Notes under the pieces: model-generated
Database searches by the model: none
What the model was told of the DNA's origin: nothing
Seen by the model: the letters and a program-made list of their open reading frames with translations, nothing else
Assembly: GCA_011763485.2 (NCBI GenBank)
Contig: JAANSK020272935.1
Span: 1-21,120, forward strand
DNA from: Isoetes engelmannii
Lineage: Eukaryota; Streptophyta; Lycopodiopsida; Isoetales; Isoetaceae
Direction: 5' to 3'
Length of the DNA: 21,120 nt
In this document: piece after piece, positions 1 to 9,449 of the stretch
Position numbering within the stretch: the first letter of the stretch is position 1
Layout: each line of letters opens with the position of its first letter
Position numbers and translations under genes: made by a program

Positions 1-214
1 ATTGTGTTAGAAATTACCTTTGCGTCTAAGGTTGTGGCAATTGAAAATGCCACAATCTTGTCATAATAGTTGTCACTCAGGTAACAACTTTGTGGCAAAT
101 GAATATGTCAGCATAGTGACAAGGATGTGACACTATAGGAAGTTTAAAAGATCCCATTTGTGTCAACAATTTTGACGTAATACTTGACGATATAAGCACA
201 TTTCTCTTGTAGTG
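1..214. mobile_element. CACTA (En/Spm) transposon, right terminus
   Basis: The sequence ends at 214 with CTCTTGTAGTG, whose reverse complement CACTACAAGAG is the standard terminal inverted repeat of plant CACTA elements. Inside it are subterminal repeats of TTGTGGCA at 32-39 and 90-97, with an inverted copy at 48-55. The 32-39 and 48-55 copies form a perfect 8-bp stem. GTGACA/TGTGACAC words recur between 115 and 135. Arrays of short direct and inverted repeats near the tip are typical of the family, where they bind transposase. The rest of the element lies left of the window, so autonomy cannot be judged. A 3-bp target duplication (GGG at 215-217) is possible but the other side is not visible. 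Confidence 0.75.
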
Positions 215-221
215 GGGCTCT

Positions 222-2126
222 AAAATTGTTGTGTGATTTTGGCCCATCAGAGAGAAGAATAGTTGAAAAGACAACAATAGTTGATCCTCGGAGCTGTCAC
301 TATCAGTATCGCCCAAGAAGATGTGGATTCTATAAAGTAGCTTGGACGGGGACTTCGCCAGATACACCACATGATCTTGGGAGAATGGGAGACATATGTA
401 AACATTGTGGTGCAGTGAGAAGGAATGACGAATTAGACAATACTTACTGTAGTGATGGAAAAATACAATTGCCTTCAGTGCATGCCCTGCTAGAACTATT
501 GTTGCAGATTTATACAAGATGTGATAAAATTGGAGAACATTTTCGAACGAATATCCACAAATACAGCAACTTATTTTCCCTTGCATCATGGTGAATATCG
601 ATAAGAATTTGGCTAATACAATTGGTGGAGCTTAGACCTTCAGAGTGAATGGTCGAATGTGCCATAGGATGGGATCTTTGCTACCAGGTCCACATGATTC
701 TCCACGTTCTGCCCAGATATATATCATGGATACTGTTGAGGCTCAAGTAAATCAAAGAATGTCTATCTATCGTTGAAGGGCTATCGCTTGAAATAGTAAG
801 GGATATCCAGAGTCTTATGACAGAGATCAATCCATTTGTGCATATCTTTCAATATGCTGCACAGATAATGCGACAGAATGATGCACTTGATATCCGGCTC
901 CGTATACCTTCACGCGACCCTAGGATAGTTGAAAGGAGATAGTACAATGCTCCATCTGTTGATGAAGTTGTTGTGCTAATGTCTGTAGATGATAATTCAA
1001 CAGATGGTCAACGGGAGACAATCATACATTCACTGGATAATCGATTAAAATTTATAGATTCCTGCCACTCAACGTATGATGCATTGCATTTTGTACTGAT
1101 GTTTCCGTACGGCACGGATGGGTGGCACACCCAAATATCATGTGATAGTAGGAGTTGTGTTACAATCAAAGATTTTTATCAGTTTCACTTACATCGTAAA
1201 CAAGGTCATATGTCCCCTCTTCATGTAACTAGGCATTCCAATTTTGCTGGTACAAATTTTTGTTTTTCCAGTGCACAGAAAATTTTGCAGGAATTGATCC
1301 TATAATAGGCCGGTACATTCGAAGATCATTAGGAAATTAGCTGGTACAATTGAGATTCGATAGGAAAAGTGTTGGCACATACAAAAGCCTTGTGAGAAAA
1401 AATATTTGTTCATGTTCCCCAAGATGGAACAATCAAAGTTACAGTTCATTCAATTGAACAAAGCACAAATATAAAGGACATGTTGCGAGGTACCATGGAT
1501 TGTATGGATGGTGGTGCTACGTCTATTGAACATAAGGTTGGACTACCTTCTTCACATGTTGGATTCCCTCGATATTTGCACTAATTATATCAGGATGCCA
1601 TGGCAATCGTCCGCGCACTTGGAAAACCTGATCTATTAATAACAATGCAACGAATCCGAAATGGGTTGAGATTAGTAGAGAGTTGTCAAATGTACAAACT
1701 GCAGCAGGCCGCTTTGATTTAGTTGCAAGGTTTTTCCACTTGAAATTGAAAGAATTGTTGGATCAACTTACCAACAAGTGTATATTTGGTCGTCCAGTAG
1801 CACGAATATACGTTGTTGAGTTTCAAAAGAGAAGGTTGTGTATATTTGGTCATCCAGTAGAACGAATATACGTTGTTGGGTTCCAAAAGAGAGGGTTGTC
1901 GCATGTCCATGTGCTGTTAATTTTGGATCATACTGACAAGCCATTCATGCCCGAAGACTTTGACACGATTGTTTGTGCTGAAATTCCAGATAAAAATCAG
2001 CATCCAGAGCTTTATGAGATCGTCACCCGTTCGATGATGCATGGGCCTTGTGGAGCACATAAGCCAGGAGCAAGCTGCATGAAAGATGGAATTTGCAGCA
2101 AACACTCTCAACAAGGTTGCATTTGA
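222..2126 (+). pseudogene. Helitron replication initiator (Rep) gene, decayed and truncated
   Basis: This matches the N-terminal half of a plant Helitron Rep/helicase, the rolling-circle transposase. Visible in order are a zinc-finger-like ICKHCGA segment (about 391-411) followed by the conserved TYCSDGK and YSNLFSLAS blocks; a DFYQFHLHRK block (about 1164-1194) that in the family precedes the Helitron-like N domain; and the Rep core (1683-2126). The Rep core has the HUH metal motif in SHVHVLLILD near 1899-1928, then EIPDKNQHPELYE and HGPCGAHKPG. Several stops and frameshifts separate the blocks. Sequence resembling Rep stops at 2126, before the paired catalytic tyrosines, and no helicase domain follows. 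It is therefore inactive. No 5' TC end or 3' CTRR-plus-hairpin end was found. The CACTA terminus abuts its left side. Confidence 0.85.
1779..1898 (+). repeat. 60-bp in-frame tandem duplication inside Helitron Rep
   Basis: Two adjacent 60-bp units, 1779-1838 and 1839-1898, differ at about 5 positions. Each encodes a 20-residue unit containing IYVVxFQKRxL and lies immediately before the HVH metal-binding motif. Because the period is a multiple of three, the reading frame is kept. Other Helitron Reps have a single copy of this segment, so this is a local duplication in this copy or its lineage. Confidence 0.9.
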
Positions 2127-2704
2127 AACGGGAGCGTAACTACCGTTTGAAAGATTCCCCTAAAAAACCGGCATATCGCCTGAAAAGGGCATTTTTGAGG
2201 TGAAGGTGCTAATTATTTCAGAAAAACAAATTTTCAGTCCCCAATTTTGACCATTTTTTGAGTTTGCTGGGTTTTTTTTTTGTCCTTGAACTTCAAAAGT
2301 GCCAAAAAATGCAAAATTAATATTTGATTGTAGAGTGGAGAAATAAACACTTAATGAAATGGACCAAACTAGAAAAAATCACATTGAAAATAAATTGTGA
2401 CAAACGAAATCCTTTATGATAAAACCGTGGCGCCTGTCTGTCCGTCCCTCCGCCCCTATCCACGGTTCAGATCGTCCTAATGTCCCTACGCCCTTATGGA
2501 CGGCCCAGATTATTCCACGCAAAAATCTGAACCGTTATTATATGGGTCCCACGTGGAAGGAAATATAGAGGGGTTTTTTTCTTCTTTTTAATAAAAAGTG
2601 TCTTTTCCGTATGGACGTAACCTGAACATGGACACCAGTGGTAGGGAAAGTTTTTAGGGGTACAGGAACATTTCCTACAAATTTAAAATACTATAGGCAA
2701 TCCA
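2127..2704. other. Unassigned spacer after the Helitron
   Basis: No coding sequence is recognised. An 11-bp perfect inverted repeat, ACGGTTCAGAT at 2462-2472 and ATCTGAACCGT at 2525-2535, brackets a C-rich, pyrimidine-rich segment. Another short inverted pair (AAACGG/CCGTTT) lies near 2125-2150. These may be worn MITE remains, but no convincing target duplication was seen. Confidence 0.3.
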
Positions 2705-2741
2705 AGAATTGTACAGGCAATTTCCTTGCCTGTACAATTCT
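2705..2741. repeat. Perfect 16-bp stem hairpin
   Basis: AGAATTGTACAGGCAA at 2705-2720 is followed by a 5-base loop (2721-2725) and its exact reverse complement at 2726-2741. The stem is perfect. It lies in AT-rich spacer with no gene beside it that would make it a terminator; a small MITE core or recent palindrome is possible. Confidence 0.85.
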
Positions 2742-3339
2742 GACTTGAATTGTGCAGCATCCTGCAAAAAATAAATCACATAGGCAATTCAAATTTTTAT
2801 TTTTTTTCTCAACTATCCTCTCCAAAGAATGCTGCTCTTGCTTTCTTGCTGCTAATCATTTCCATTGTGCCACTGGATCTGCTACGAAATCAAAGGAAAT
2901 CATTGGCAGGGCAGCAAATCATGGCCAAGCAGCACCAGTCTCGGCATCAACATGCACTCGCACAGGAGGTGCGTTCAAAATTTGATGTTGCCGGGCTGCC
3001 CTAATGAAAATGGTTGTTACTTTTCATTTTTGTTGGGACAAAACAAAATACTTCGTTCTTTTTGTTATACTTGATTCTTTATATGCGGATTGTGTTATAT
3101 TTGGCATATGGATAGATAATAGGTTCAAATATTTAGATAAACATCATAGATAGGTTAAGTTTGCGTAATATTTTATATATATGAGATTATATAGAAAAAA
3201 GTATTTCCTACAAGTTTTTGTGTGTACCGGCATTTTTCCTCCTAAATCTCAACTGTACATCCCATATTGCCAATAATCCACGTAAAAAGAAAGAAGCATT
3301 TGAAAAAGGCTGCAAATGAAATAATACGCAAGGCAGAAC
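2742..3339. other. Unassigned AT-rich spacer
   Basis: Short open frames exist at 2750-3074, but they overlap one another in different frames, have no recognisable motif, and their composition matches the surrounding AT-rich DNA. I see no gene, RNA or transposon end here. Confidence 0.3.
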
Positions 3340-3765
3340 TAGTTTGACTGCCTTCTTTGAAGGAAATAGTGACTAAGAGATTGTCTAAGAAGGCATAAAT
3401 CAGGAGAGTCATCTTCACCATTCATGAGCCTCCAAATGAACTTTGAAATGAGGACTTTGCTCTATAGTAAGAAGTCCATCATACCCAGACTACCTTTCCA
3501 CTTTGAAAGGATACATTAGACCAAACCACCTTAACAACAACACCTTCCTCGGTACGAGCCCATATAAAGTTTAAAACTATTGCAATGAGCTCATGTATTT
3601 TGACCTATGAGGTTAGCAAAGGACGCCATACAGACTTGGGCACTACTGAGGACTGACTTGGCCACTGTAATGCGATCAGCAAGATAATTTTGTTGTAGAC
3701 TACCAGCACCAGTGCTTCCCAAAACCCTTAATGATTTCTTCCCATGCAACTTCATCATTAACATG
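3340..3765 (-). pseudogene. LINE reverse transcriptase C-terminal relic
   Basis: Read on the minus strand, three blocks in family order are recognisable across frameshifts: LADRITVAKSVLSSAQV (about 3665-3615), a KIHELIAIVLNFIWAR block near 3600-3545, and KWKGSLGMMDFLL followed by FIWRLMNGED (about 3510-3400). This is the thumb-to-C-terminal stretch of plant L1-type LINE reverse transcriptase, where LAGRITLIKSVL, an FLWG-like block and KKxGGLGxxDL follow each other. The catalytic FADD box lies upstream and is absent. Several frameshifts and stops show it is long dead. It differs clearly from the LINE at 14870-19142, so it represents another LINE lineage. Confidence 0.7.
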
Positions 3766-3795
3766 AATATCGACTTGAATCTCTAGCAACTTGTT

Positions 3796-3840
3796 AACAT
3801 TGACTCTAGGTCAATGTTATACAAAGAGCCAACTTTGTAT
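3796..3840. repeat. Two adjacent short hairpins
   Basis: AACATTGAC (3796-3804) pairs with GTCAATGTT (3810-3818), and ATACAAAG (3819-3826) pairs with CTTTGTAT (3833-3840). Both stems are perfect and sit back to back just before the LTR-like region. Function is unknown; they may mark an old insertion border. Confidence 0.6.
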
Positions 3841-3879
3841 GGATCATCATCTGGCAAGTAGCGGGTATGATCGTGCCAA

Positions 3880-4070
3880 GGAAAGAAAAGCACGCAGCCA
3901 AACACAATAATACAAAGGGCTGCTCCCACGATTTTGGCCACGACCCGCATTTGGGCACGACACGCATTTTGGTACGACACGATCGGGGCCACGATTTTCA
4001 GCACGGCCACGATTACGATCCTGGGCACGCATTTTGGCACGACTTCAGGCACGACCACGAGCACGACTGA
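3880..4070 (+). repeat. CACGA-motif array, first copy
   Basis: CACGA or GCACGAC words recur every 8-20 bases, often followed by TTTT or CGCATTT, giving a degenerate array rather than an exact tandem repeat. It lies about 130 bp upstream of a TATA box, the position of an enhancer array in an LTR U3. A longer array with the same word lies at 8990-9435 in the same orientation. Confidence 0.65.
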
Positions 4071-4203
4071 CAGTTAGGGGTCCTTTTCGCTGCAACAATA
4101 TTCTGTTATCTGCAGATTGAGACACCTGTTCAGATCCAACAACTTTCAATTGGTTGCTGAGTGGGCAATCATGTCGCCATCATCAGGCCATGACCCAGCT
4201 GTC

Positions 4204-4210
4204 TATAAAA
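4204..4210 (+). promoter_or_regulatory. TATA box of the LTR-like region
   Basis: CTATAAAAGGCC is a strong plant TATA context. It lies downstream of the CACGA array and about 390 bp before the AATAAA signal, fitting a U3/R boundary near 4235. Confidence 0.5.
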
Positions 4211-4839
4211 GGCCCTGCTCCAGATGAAAAAGGGTCCGAGAATTTGATCACCCTTAGTTGCCGACTGTCTTGGTCCATATTTCCGCCTTCAGGATGATTG
4301 TCATTGTTCTTGCCTTTGTTCATGAGTTTTTATCTTCACATTTTGATCTATTTCTCCGCTGGGAATTAGAATGAAATTTGATTACCTTCCTGAGATTTTC
4401 TAAGTGTTGCAAGATTTATTGAATGTGCAAAATTCTTGAGTCCTCAAATTTATGCAGGATATTAATCTCTCTTTGTGGCTGACTTGAAGAAATCACATCT
4501 TTTCTGGATATTAAGTTCGCTTAAATGCTAGAATTGTAGATCTGATCCATTTTGGGGTCCTTTAATAAGGTTTTTGTACCATTTTTATACTATCAATAAA
4601 ATATAAACATCTTGCTTCCGAAAAAAATAAAATAAATAAATAAATAAATTATTCAAGGTGCAAAGTTCTTTATAAGAGTTTCAAAATTTGTTTGATTCAT
4701 GTGCTTTAGTTGCAATATTTCCTTCAGTTGGCTTGAAATCCCGCATGACACTAATCAACCTGATCCCTGGAGCATTCAAGATCACCAAATTCAGTGAATC
4801 TGCTCAGGATCATCAGCTTGAACCCCGGCCACTTAACAT

Positions 4840-4856
4840 TGGCGTCGTATGCCGGG
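4840..4856 (+). other. Primer binding site, Asp-tRNA type
   Basis: TGGCGTCGTATGCCGGG closely resembles the Asp-tRNA-complementary primer site TGGCGCCGTTGCCGGGG used by many plant Athila/Tat gypsy elements. It lies two bases after a plausible LTR end in CA, which sets the LTR border. Confidence 0.6.
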
Positions 4857-4949
4857 TCTCATTTCTTTTCCATCTTAAGTTTCTCTATCTTTCTTCTTGT
4901 TTCTATATCTTTCAGTGCTTACTTGCTTCGGCGTCATCTTTCCTCTGGC

Positions 4950-5218
4950 CCCGGGGGGTTCACCTATATAAGATACATATATGCCATGTGCGTGCTTGGG
5001 GTAATAAAAAAACCCATTTTCTACGCATACCGGGGGCAATAAAACACCCTTTTTTATAAACCCTTTTTGGTATAAGAACCTTATTAAATACGAAAAAAGT
5101 AATAAAACCCCCTTTTTATAACCCCCTTATGGTATTGTACGTACTCAGAAGGTAATAAAAAAACCCTTATGGTGCACTCACGTGGTTCATGCCACATACA
5201 CTGTGTGAACCCCCCTTG
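4950..5218. mobile_element. hAT-type MITE, 269 bp, with 8-bp target duplication
   Basis: The terminal inverted repeats are CCCGGGGGGTTCAC (4950-4963) and GTGAACCCCCCTTG (5205-5218), matching at 12 of 14 positions. Perfect 8-bp direct repeats CCTCTGGC flank them at 4942-4949 and 5219-5226. An 8-bp duplication with CAAGGG-like tips is the hAT signature. The interior is non-coding and made of worn repeats of TAATAAAAAAACCC and CCCTTATGGT words. The element is non-autonomous and inserted into the leader of the gypsy fossil, so it is younger than that element. Confidence 0.75.
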
Positions 5219-5350
5219 CCTCTGGCGCAGTTGCAGGGTTGCCTAGTGTTTTCGGTCATTGCACGAGTTACCAAAAATGTACTACAGATCAAATTTTGCA
5301 ATAGGTTTCAGCTCGGATGGAAGGCTACTTATGTCGCTAAGAGGATCTGA

Positions 5351-6690
5351 ATGCGGCTAATCAGACTATTAAGTCCTGCACCATCTTCATCACTTCATCG
5401 ACCTGCCCCACCTCCAGTAGGCACACCTGTGTATGCCTCTATGTCTCCTGCATCTTCTCCCAAGCCATCTCCACATGGATCTCCAGATTGGTGCCCATTT
5501 CTGCATGCTCCAGAGCAACCATTCTTCTTTGACCCTTTCTCTCTGCTGCCTCCCCCGCTCTCTCCACATCAAGCCTCAGCTCCCGTGAACCATCTTATCA
5601 GGTTCCTCATCCAGTTCATTACACTCAAACTTCAAATCTCATTTTTGCTGCACCAGCACCAGCACCTTTTATTGCAGTCCCTAACTATGTTCCGCTCTCT
5701 ACTTATCGACATCCTTCAGTACCATAATCCCATAACTCCAATCCTTTCTCTCAGCAACTGATCCATTCCACCATAACTCCCTTCCACTATTCCACACCAG
5801 TTCCACCACCTCTTTCAGTTCCAGCTTTTGCTCCATTTTTGCCACCCAATCCCACACCGCAGGTTGCAGCAGCCATAGCAGTCGCCATGGTCAAGATTAA
5901 CTACCCTCTGTTTGTTGCTTTGCACGAAAAGCCTTCCGTCGAACAGAGTGCAGTGGCACATCTGGGGGAGTTTGACTCTTTAGCAGTTTTGAATGGGCAT
6001 CAACATCCCCTGTTGAAGTTCTATCTCTTCAGCACCACCTTTCAGGGTCAACCGAAAGAATGGCTCCTTGTCAATAAGAAGACATGGAATGAAGATTGGA
6101 CATGGATGCATCAGACACTTTTAACCCACTACAGTTGCACGGAGGATGACTCCCAATTGCTCACTCAACTTGCATGCCAACAACAAAAACCATCTGAGTC
6201 GCCTCATGAGTTTGCTAATCGCATACAGTTATTGGTCACCAAACTGGTCGAGACGCCATCGAATAGCTAACTTCTAGCTTGGTTTTTGCAGGGGCTCAAC
6301 CAACAAATTCGTAGTTATACCAAGCTTCAAGGACCAAAGATCCTTGAAGAAGCTATCAAGGCAGCTAATAGATCGGCCAATACTGCATCAAGGCTGTAGC
6401 TGAGGAACATTCGCACCCGATGCCTACACATACTGTGCCTCCCCAACCAGTCAGATCTGCACCCTCCAGGAGTCATACTTGGTGTAGTCATTGTTATGTG
6501 GCAGGCCATCATGTTAACGAGTGCAATGCCTTAATGGGTGCCCGGCACTGCAAGAAGTGCAATATGAATAATCATTCGGCAGAAGAATGCACCACGCCTC
6601 AGCCTCTTTCTTTTAGATCTAGATTCCCTGTCCAAAATGCTAATGCCATTGCGGCACATGTCTCTCACTTCTAGAGATAACCGTGGTGTC
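5351..6690 (+). pseudogene. Gag region of the gypsy fossil
   Basis: A proline-rich N-terminal stretch (about 5390-5870) leads into a Retrotrans_gag-like domain. Recognisable parts are PLLKFYLFSTTFQGQPKEWL followed by WTWMHQTLLTHY and SPHEFANRIQLLV (about 6000-6240). This is the capsid-type domain that coats the element's RNA in intact relatives. The region is broken. Confidence 0.75.
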
Positions 6691-6745
6691 ACTTCCTTGC
6701 TTTCACTGCGATCAGAAAGGCCATGTTCTGCACGATTGCCCTCAT
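6475..6745 (+). pseudogene. Zinc-knuckle cluster of the gypsy fossil
   Basis: Three CX2CX4HX4C knuckles are visible: CSHCYVAGHHVNEC near 6484, CKKCNMNNHSAEEC near 6550 and CFHCDQKGHVLHDC near 6700. Such knuckles bind RNA in the nucleocapsid part of Gag. Three in a row is more than the one or two usual in plant gypsy elements. Confidence 0.7.
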
Positions 6746-7314
6746 AGTGCAAGTGCAGATTCTAGGCACAAACCAAGTTGCTTATGTATGCCTCTCTCTT
6801 GATCAACGCTGGAAGGCAAAAGGTAACCTGGTTCGTGCACCCAAGAACTCCCTCTCCTTCAACTAGGGATCACTTCCAACACGCACGCCACCATAACGCG
6901 CAACTCCTGTCGAGCAGCATGTGTTTCAATTATTGGATCAGGTAATTCTCAATGAGCCAATCAGACGATCCTCTAATTGGGTATTGGAGGTGGCAGTAAG
7001 AGATGTTCACCCGATAAATATGGTCCTTGCAACCACACCCGCGCCAAAGTTTGAAGATCTGAGTTGGGAGACTCAATAGAGGTTGCAGCAACTGAAGCAG
7101 CGTTTAACTCTTAGTGGCATGGGAGGAGCCAAGTGTTCCTGGCAAATTATGTCAATTGCTGGAAGAAGAGATGGAGGCAAACTACTGCCGTCGACTGCAT
7201 TAAGATTGAGACTATTGATTATGCGTGGGCTCCTTCCGATAAGAAGCTGCCTAACACTATTAAGATTCATGTGCTCGCAGCTGAGTCATATGCTGCCCTG
7301 GCTGGGGATGTATA

Positions 7315-7610
7315 TTGATACATGTTGGTACTGAACGGGAAGCCCTTGAGCTGATCTTTGCTGTTAAGAAATTCAGGCACTACCTATTGGGAATTAAGAT
7401 TAAGTTCTTTGTTGATCATCAAGTATTGCTCTATTTGATAAACAACACAACTCCCACGGGTCGCATTGCCTGGTGGATTCTATTATTGCAAGAATTCGCT
7501 CTATTTGATATCATTCATAAACCAGGCAAGTCGCACACTATGCCCGATTATCTCTCACGGCTCCAAAATGATGACTCGTTAGTTGGCACAGAGAAGCCCG
7601 ATATCACACT
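7315..7610 (+). pseudogene. RNase H region of the gypsy fossil
   Basis: The segment carries the block order of gypsy RNase H (RT_RNaseH type): EREALELIFAVKKFRHYLLG, FFVDHQVLLYLIN, ARI-like WWILLLQEFALFDIIHKPG and MPDYLSRL. In intact elements this domain removes the RNA strand during reverse transcription. The surrounding pol region is worn. Confidence 0.85.
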
Positions 7611-7634
7611 ATGATTGAAGATGTTCTCTATCAA

Positions 7635-8580
7635 GGGGGGGGGGAGGGGGTACTGATCAGGTACTCCAACGATGCGTATTGTCCCACGAACAAGAGGAAT
7701 TGCTTCATCAGACCCATGCCGAACATAGTGGTGGTCACTTTAGTGGAGACAATACGGCCAGGAAGCTTCTTTTGGCAGGTTATTGGTAGCCCACACTCTT
7801 TAAAGATGGCCATCGTGTTGCACGCCAGTGTGGCCCTTGTCAATGAATGGGACGACCCGATGGTAGGGATGCTTTGCCCCTGCAACCTGTATCTATTTGC
7901 AATGTGGGGCATGGACTTTGTCAGACCGATTGATCCTCCTGCTAAGCACACTCGTGTTCATTATATCCTAGTCATTACGAATTATGCAACTAAATGGGCT
8001 TAAGCTTGTACTCTCCCTAATAACACAGCCGCCAACATAGCTAAGGTACTGTACAATCAGATCATCACACGATTTGGATGCCCAATTGAGTTGGTCAGTG
8101 ATCGCGGTGTCCATTTTGTTAATCGCAATGGTAACTGAAGATCCACCATTAGAAGAGCATGACATATCACCCCAGGGAAATGGCTTGGCCGAGAGTACAA
8201 ACAAAACATTGATAGATATGTTGAAGAAAATCTATGATCAAACTAGAACAGATTGGCAAGAGAAAGTACCCACAGTGATCTGCTCTTACAATTCCACATT
8301 CAAGATTGCAATTGGGCAAATGCCATTTAAGTTGGTCTATGGACAAGAAGCAATTCTGCCTTTCCAATTTCAGCTACCAGTCCTTCAGTTCAAACTCGCC
8401 ACGACTCATAACCCTTCTGCTGCCCTTGTTGAACGTGTCTATCAACTGCAGCAAATAGATGAAATCCGTTGGGATGCATATCTGCGTGTTGTGGCTGGGA
8501 AGCGCCAAAGACAAAAATAGCATGATCAAAAACTTCTCAAAAAGCTCTTCCGAATTGGCGACATTGTTCTACTCTTTGAT
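7635..8580 (+). pseudogene. Integrase region of the gypsy fossil
   Basis: An H2C2-like zinc-binding stretch (about 7690-7850) is followed by an rve integrase core. Recognisable parts are FGCPIELVSDRGVHFVN, a PQGNGLAESTNKTLIDMLKK block containing the catalytic-type glutamate, and MPFKLVYGQEAILP (8074-8400). A chromodomain-like tail was not recognised. A G-rich tract (7635-7650) precedes it. The region is broken. Confidence 0.85.
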
Positions 8581-8627
8581 TTTCGATAAAGAACATATCT
8601 TGGCCAGTTGAAATTCAGATGGCTGGG

Positions 8628-8660
8628 TTGAATTTCAGTTGAATTTCAGTTGAATTTCAG
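8628..8660. repeat. Three tandem copies of an 11-bp unit
   Basis: TTGAATTTCAG occurs at 8628-8638, 8639-8649 and 8650-8660 without mismatches, preceded by a related GTTGAAATTCAG word near 8607. It is a simple local expansion near the end of the integrase region. Confidence 0.9.
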
Positions 8661-8989
8661 AATTCAAGAAAATTCGTTTCCAAAAGTATTCCAATTGCAA
8701 GAATTGGATGGCACCCCATCCCTGCACATGTCAACGGTTCCGACTTTGCTCTTATCATTTGTCTACTCCACCTCATCCTCCATCTCCATTCATTCCATTC
8801 CATCAGTCTCGTCTCCATCTTCATTATTAGTCATTATTACCGACACTCCATTCGCATCCTCTCACCCTTCGGATCATTTCCATGATCCTACTTGAAATTA
8901 TCTCTTCAAGACCCTACATTTTTTTGGTACATAATCCTTTTCTTTGGTTTTACGGTTCATATTACCACTACATATGTTTTTTAGTTACA

Positions 8990-9435
8990 CAATTGGCTAC
9001 ACGATTTTCTACACGACACGTTCTTTCGCACGATTTTTGGCACGATTATTTATACGCCACCACACATTTCACTACTTCTTCCACGACATTCCACCACGAT
9101 TTCACACATGACCGCGACTCCACACCCGCCTCCTTACATCACTCATTACACGATCTCTTCCGCACTTTCACACACAATTTCATGCACACTTTCATCTACA
9201 CGTCATGCTTCACGATTTCTTGCACAACACGATATCACCCACGATTCATCTCACCACTCCCTGCACGATTTCTCTCCCACTTCCATCACACACATGATTT
9301 TCGGAACGCCCATTTACACGACACGCTTTGATACATGATTTCTTCTACAATTTTTGACACCATTTTGATCATGATTTTTCACACGACATGCTGCACGATC
9401 TCATACACGATTTCTACCATGATTTTTTTTTTTGA
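8990..9435 (+). repeat. CACGA-motif array, second and longer copy
   Basis: About 440 bp dominated by CACGATTT, ACACGAC and CACACGA words at irregular spacing, ending in a T-run at 9423-9433. The frames open across it are by-products of the biased composition. The word and orientation match the array at 3880-4070, but the flanks do not match, so this is not a simple LTR copy. It lies 200 bp upstream of a TATA box, repeating the arrangement of the first array. Confidence 0.65.
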
Positions 9436-9449
9436 TCCAGTACAACGTC

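Larger units (their letters stand above)
3865..4838 (+). repeat. Probable 5' LTR of the gypsy fossil
   Basis: The region has a U3-R-U5-like order: a CACGA-rich array (3880-4070), a TATA box (4204-4210), an AATAAA signal at 4595-4600 with an A-rich (AAAT)n tract after it (4621-4649), and an end in ...TTAACA directly before the primer-site match. The left border is a guess because no 3' copy was seen for comparison. The AAAT tract could instead be a simple repeat that expanded within the LTR. Confidence 0.5.
3865..8660 (+). mobile_element. Ty3/gypsy LTR retrotransposon fossil (broken)
   Basis: The parts appear in the order expected of a plant Ty3/gypsy element: LTR-like region, primer binding site, leader, gag, zinc knuckles, RNase H, integrase. 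RNase H before integrase supports gypsy rather than copia. The element is old and broken, with well over ten disruptions, and carries a nested hAT-type MITE. No clear 3' LTR matching the 5' region was found, so age cannot be read from LTR divergence here. The left border is uncertain. The Asp-tRNA-like primer site is typical of the Athila/Tat side of the family. Confidence 0.8.

Noticed and set aside
77-589. Minus-strand frame of 170 residues
   Set aside because: It spans the CACTA tip and the antisense of the Helitron gene and has no recognisable motif.
2750-3074. Small hydrophobic protein gene
   Set aside because: Three overlapping short frames, no motif, and no promoter or conservation signal visible.
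3783-4070. Open frames on both strands across the first CACGA array
   Set aside because: Same cause: biased repeat composition keeps frames open; no domain is visible.
7635-7650. G-rich tract as a polypurine tract with a 3' LTR after it
   Set aside because: It lies between RNase H and integrase, not at the end of the element, and no LTR follows.
9108-9338. Open frames across the second CACGA array
   Set aside because: They overlap in several frames, consist of H/T/S-rich low-complexity sequence and follow directly from the repeated word.
8990-9435. CRISPR-like array
   Set aside because: Spacing is irregular and the repeated word is only 5-8 bases with no constant repeat/spacer unit; the context is a plant nuclear genome.
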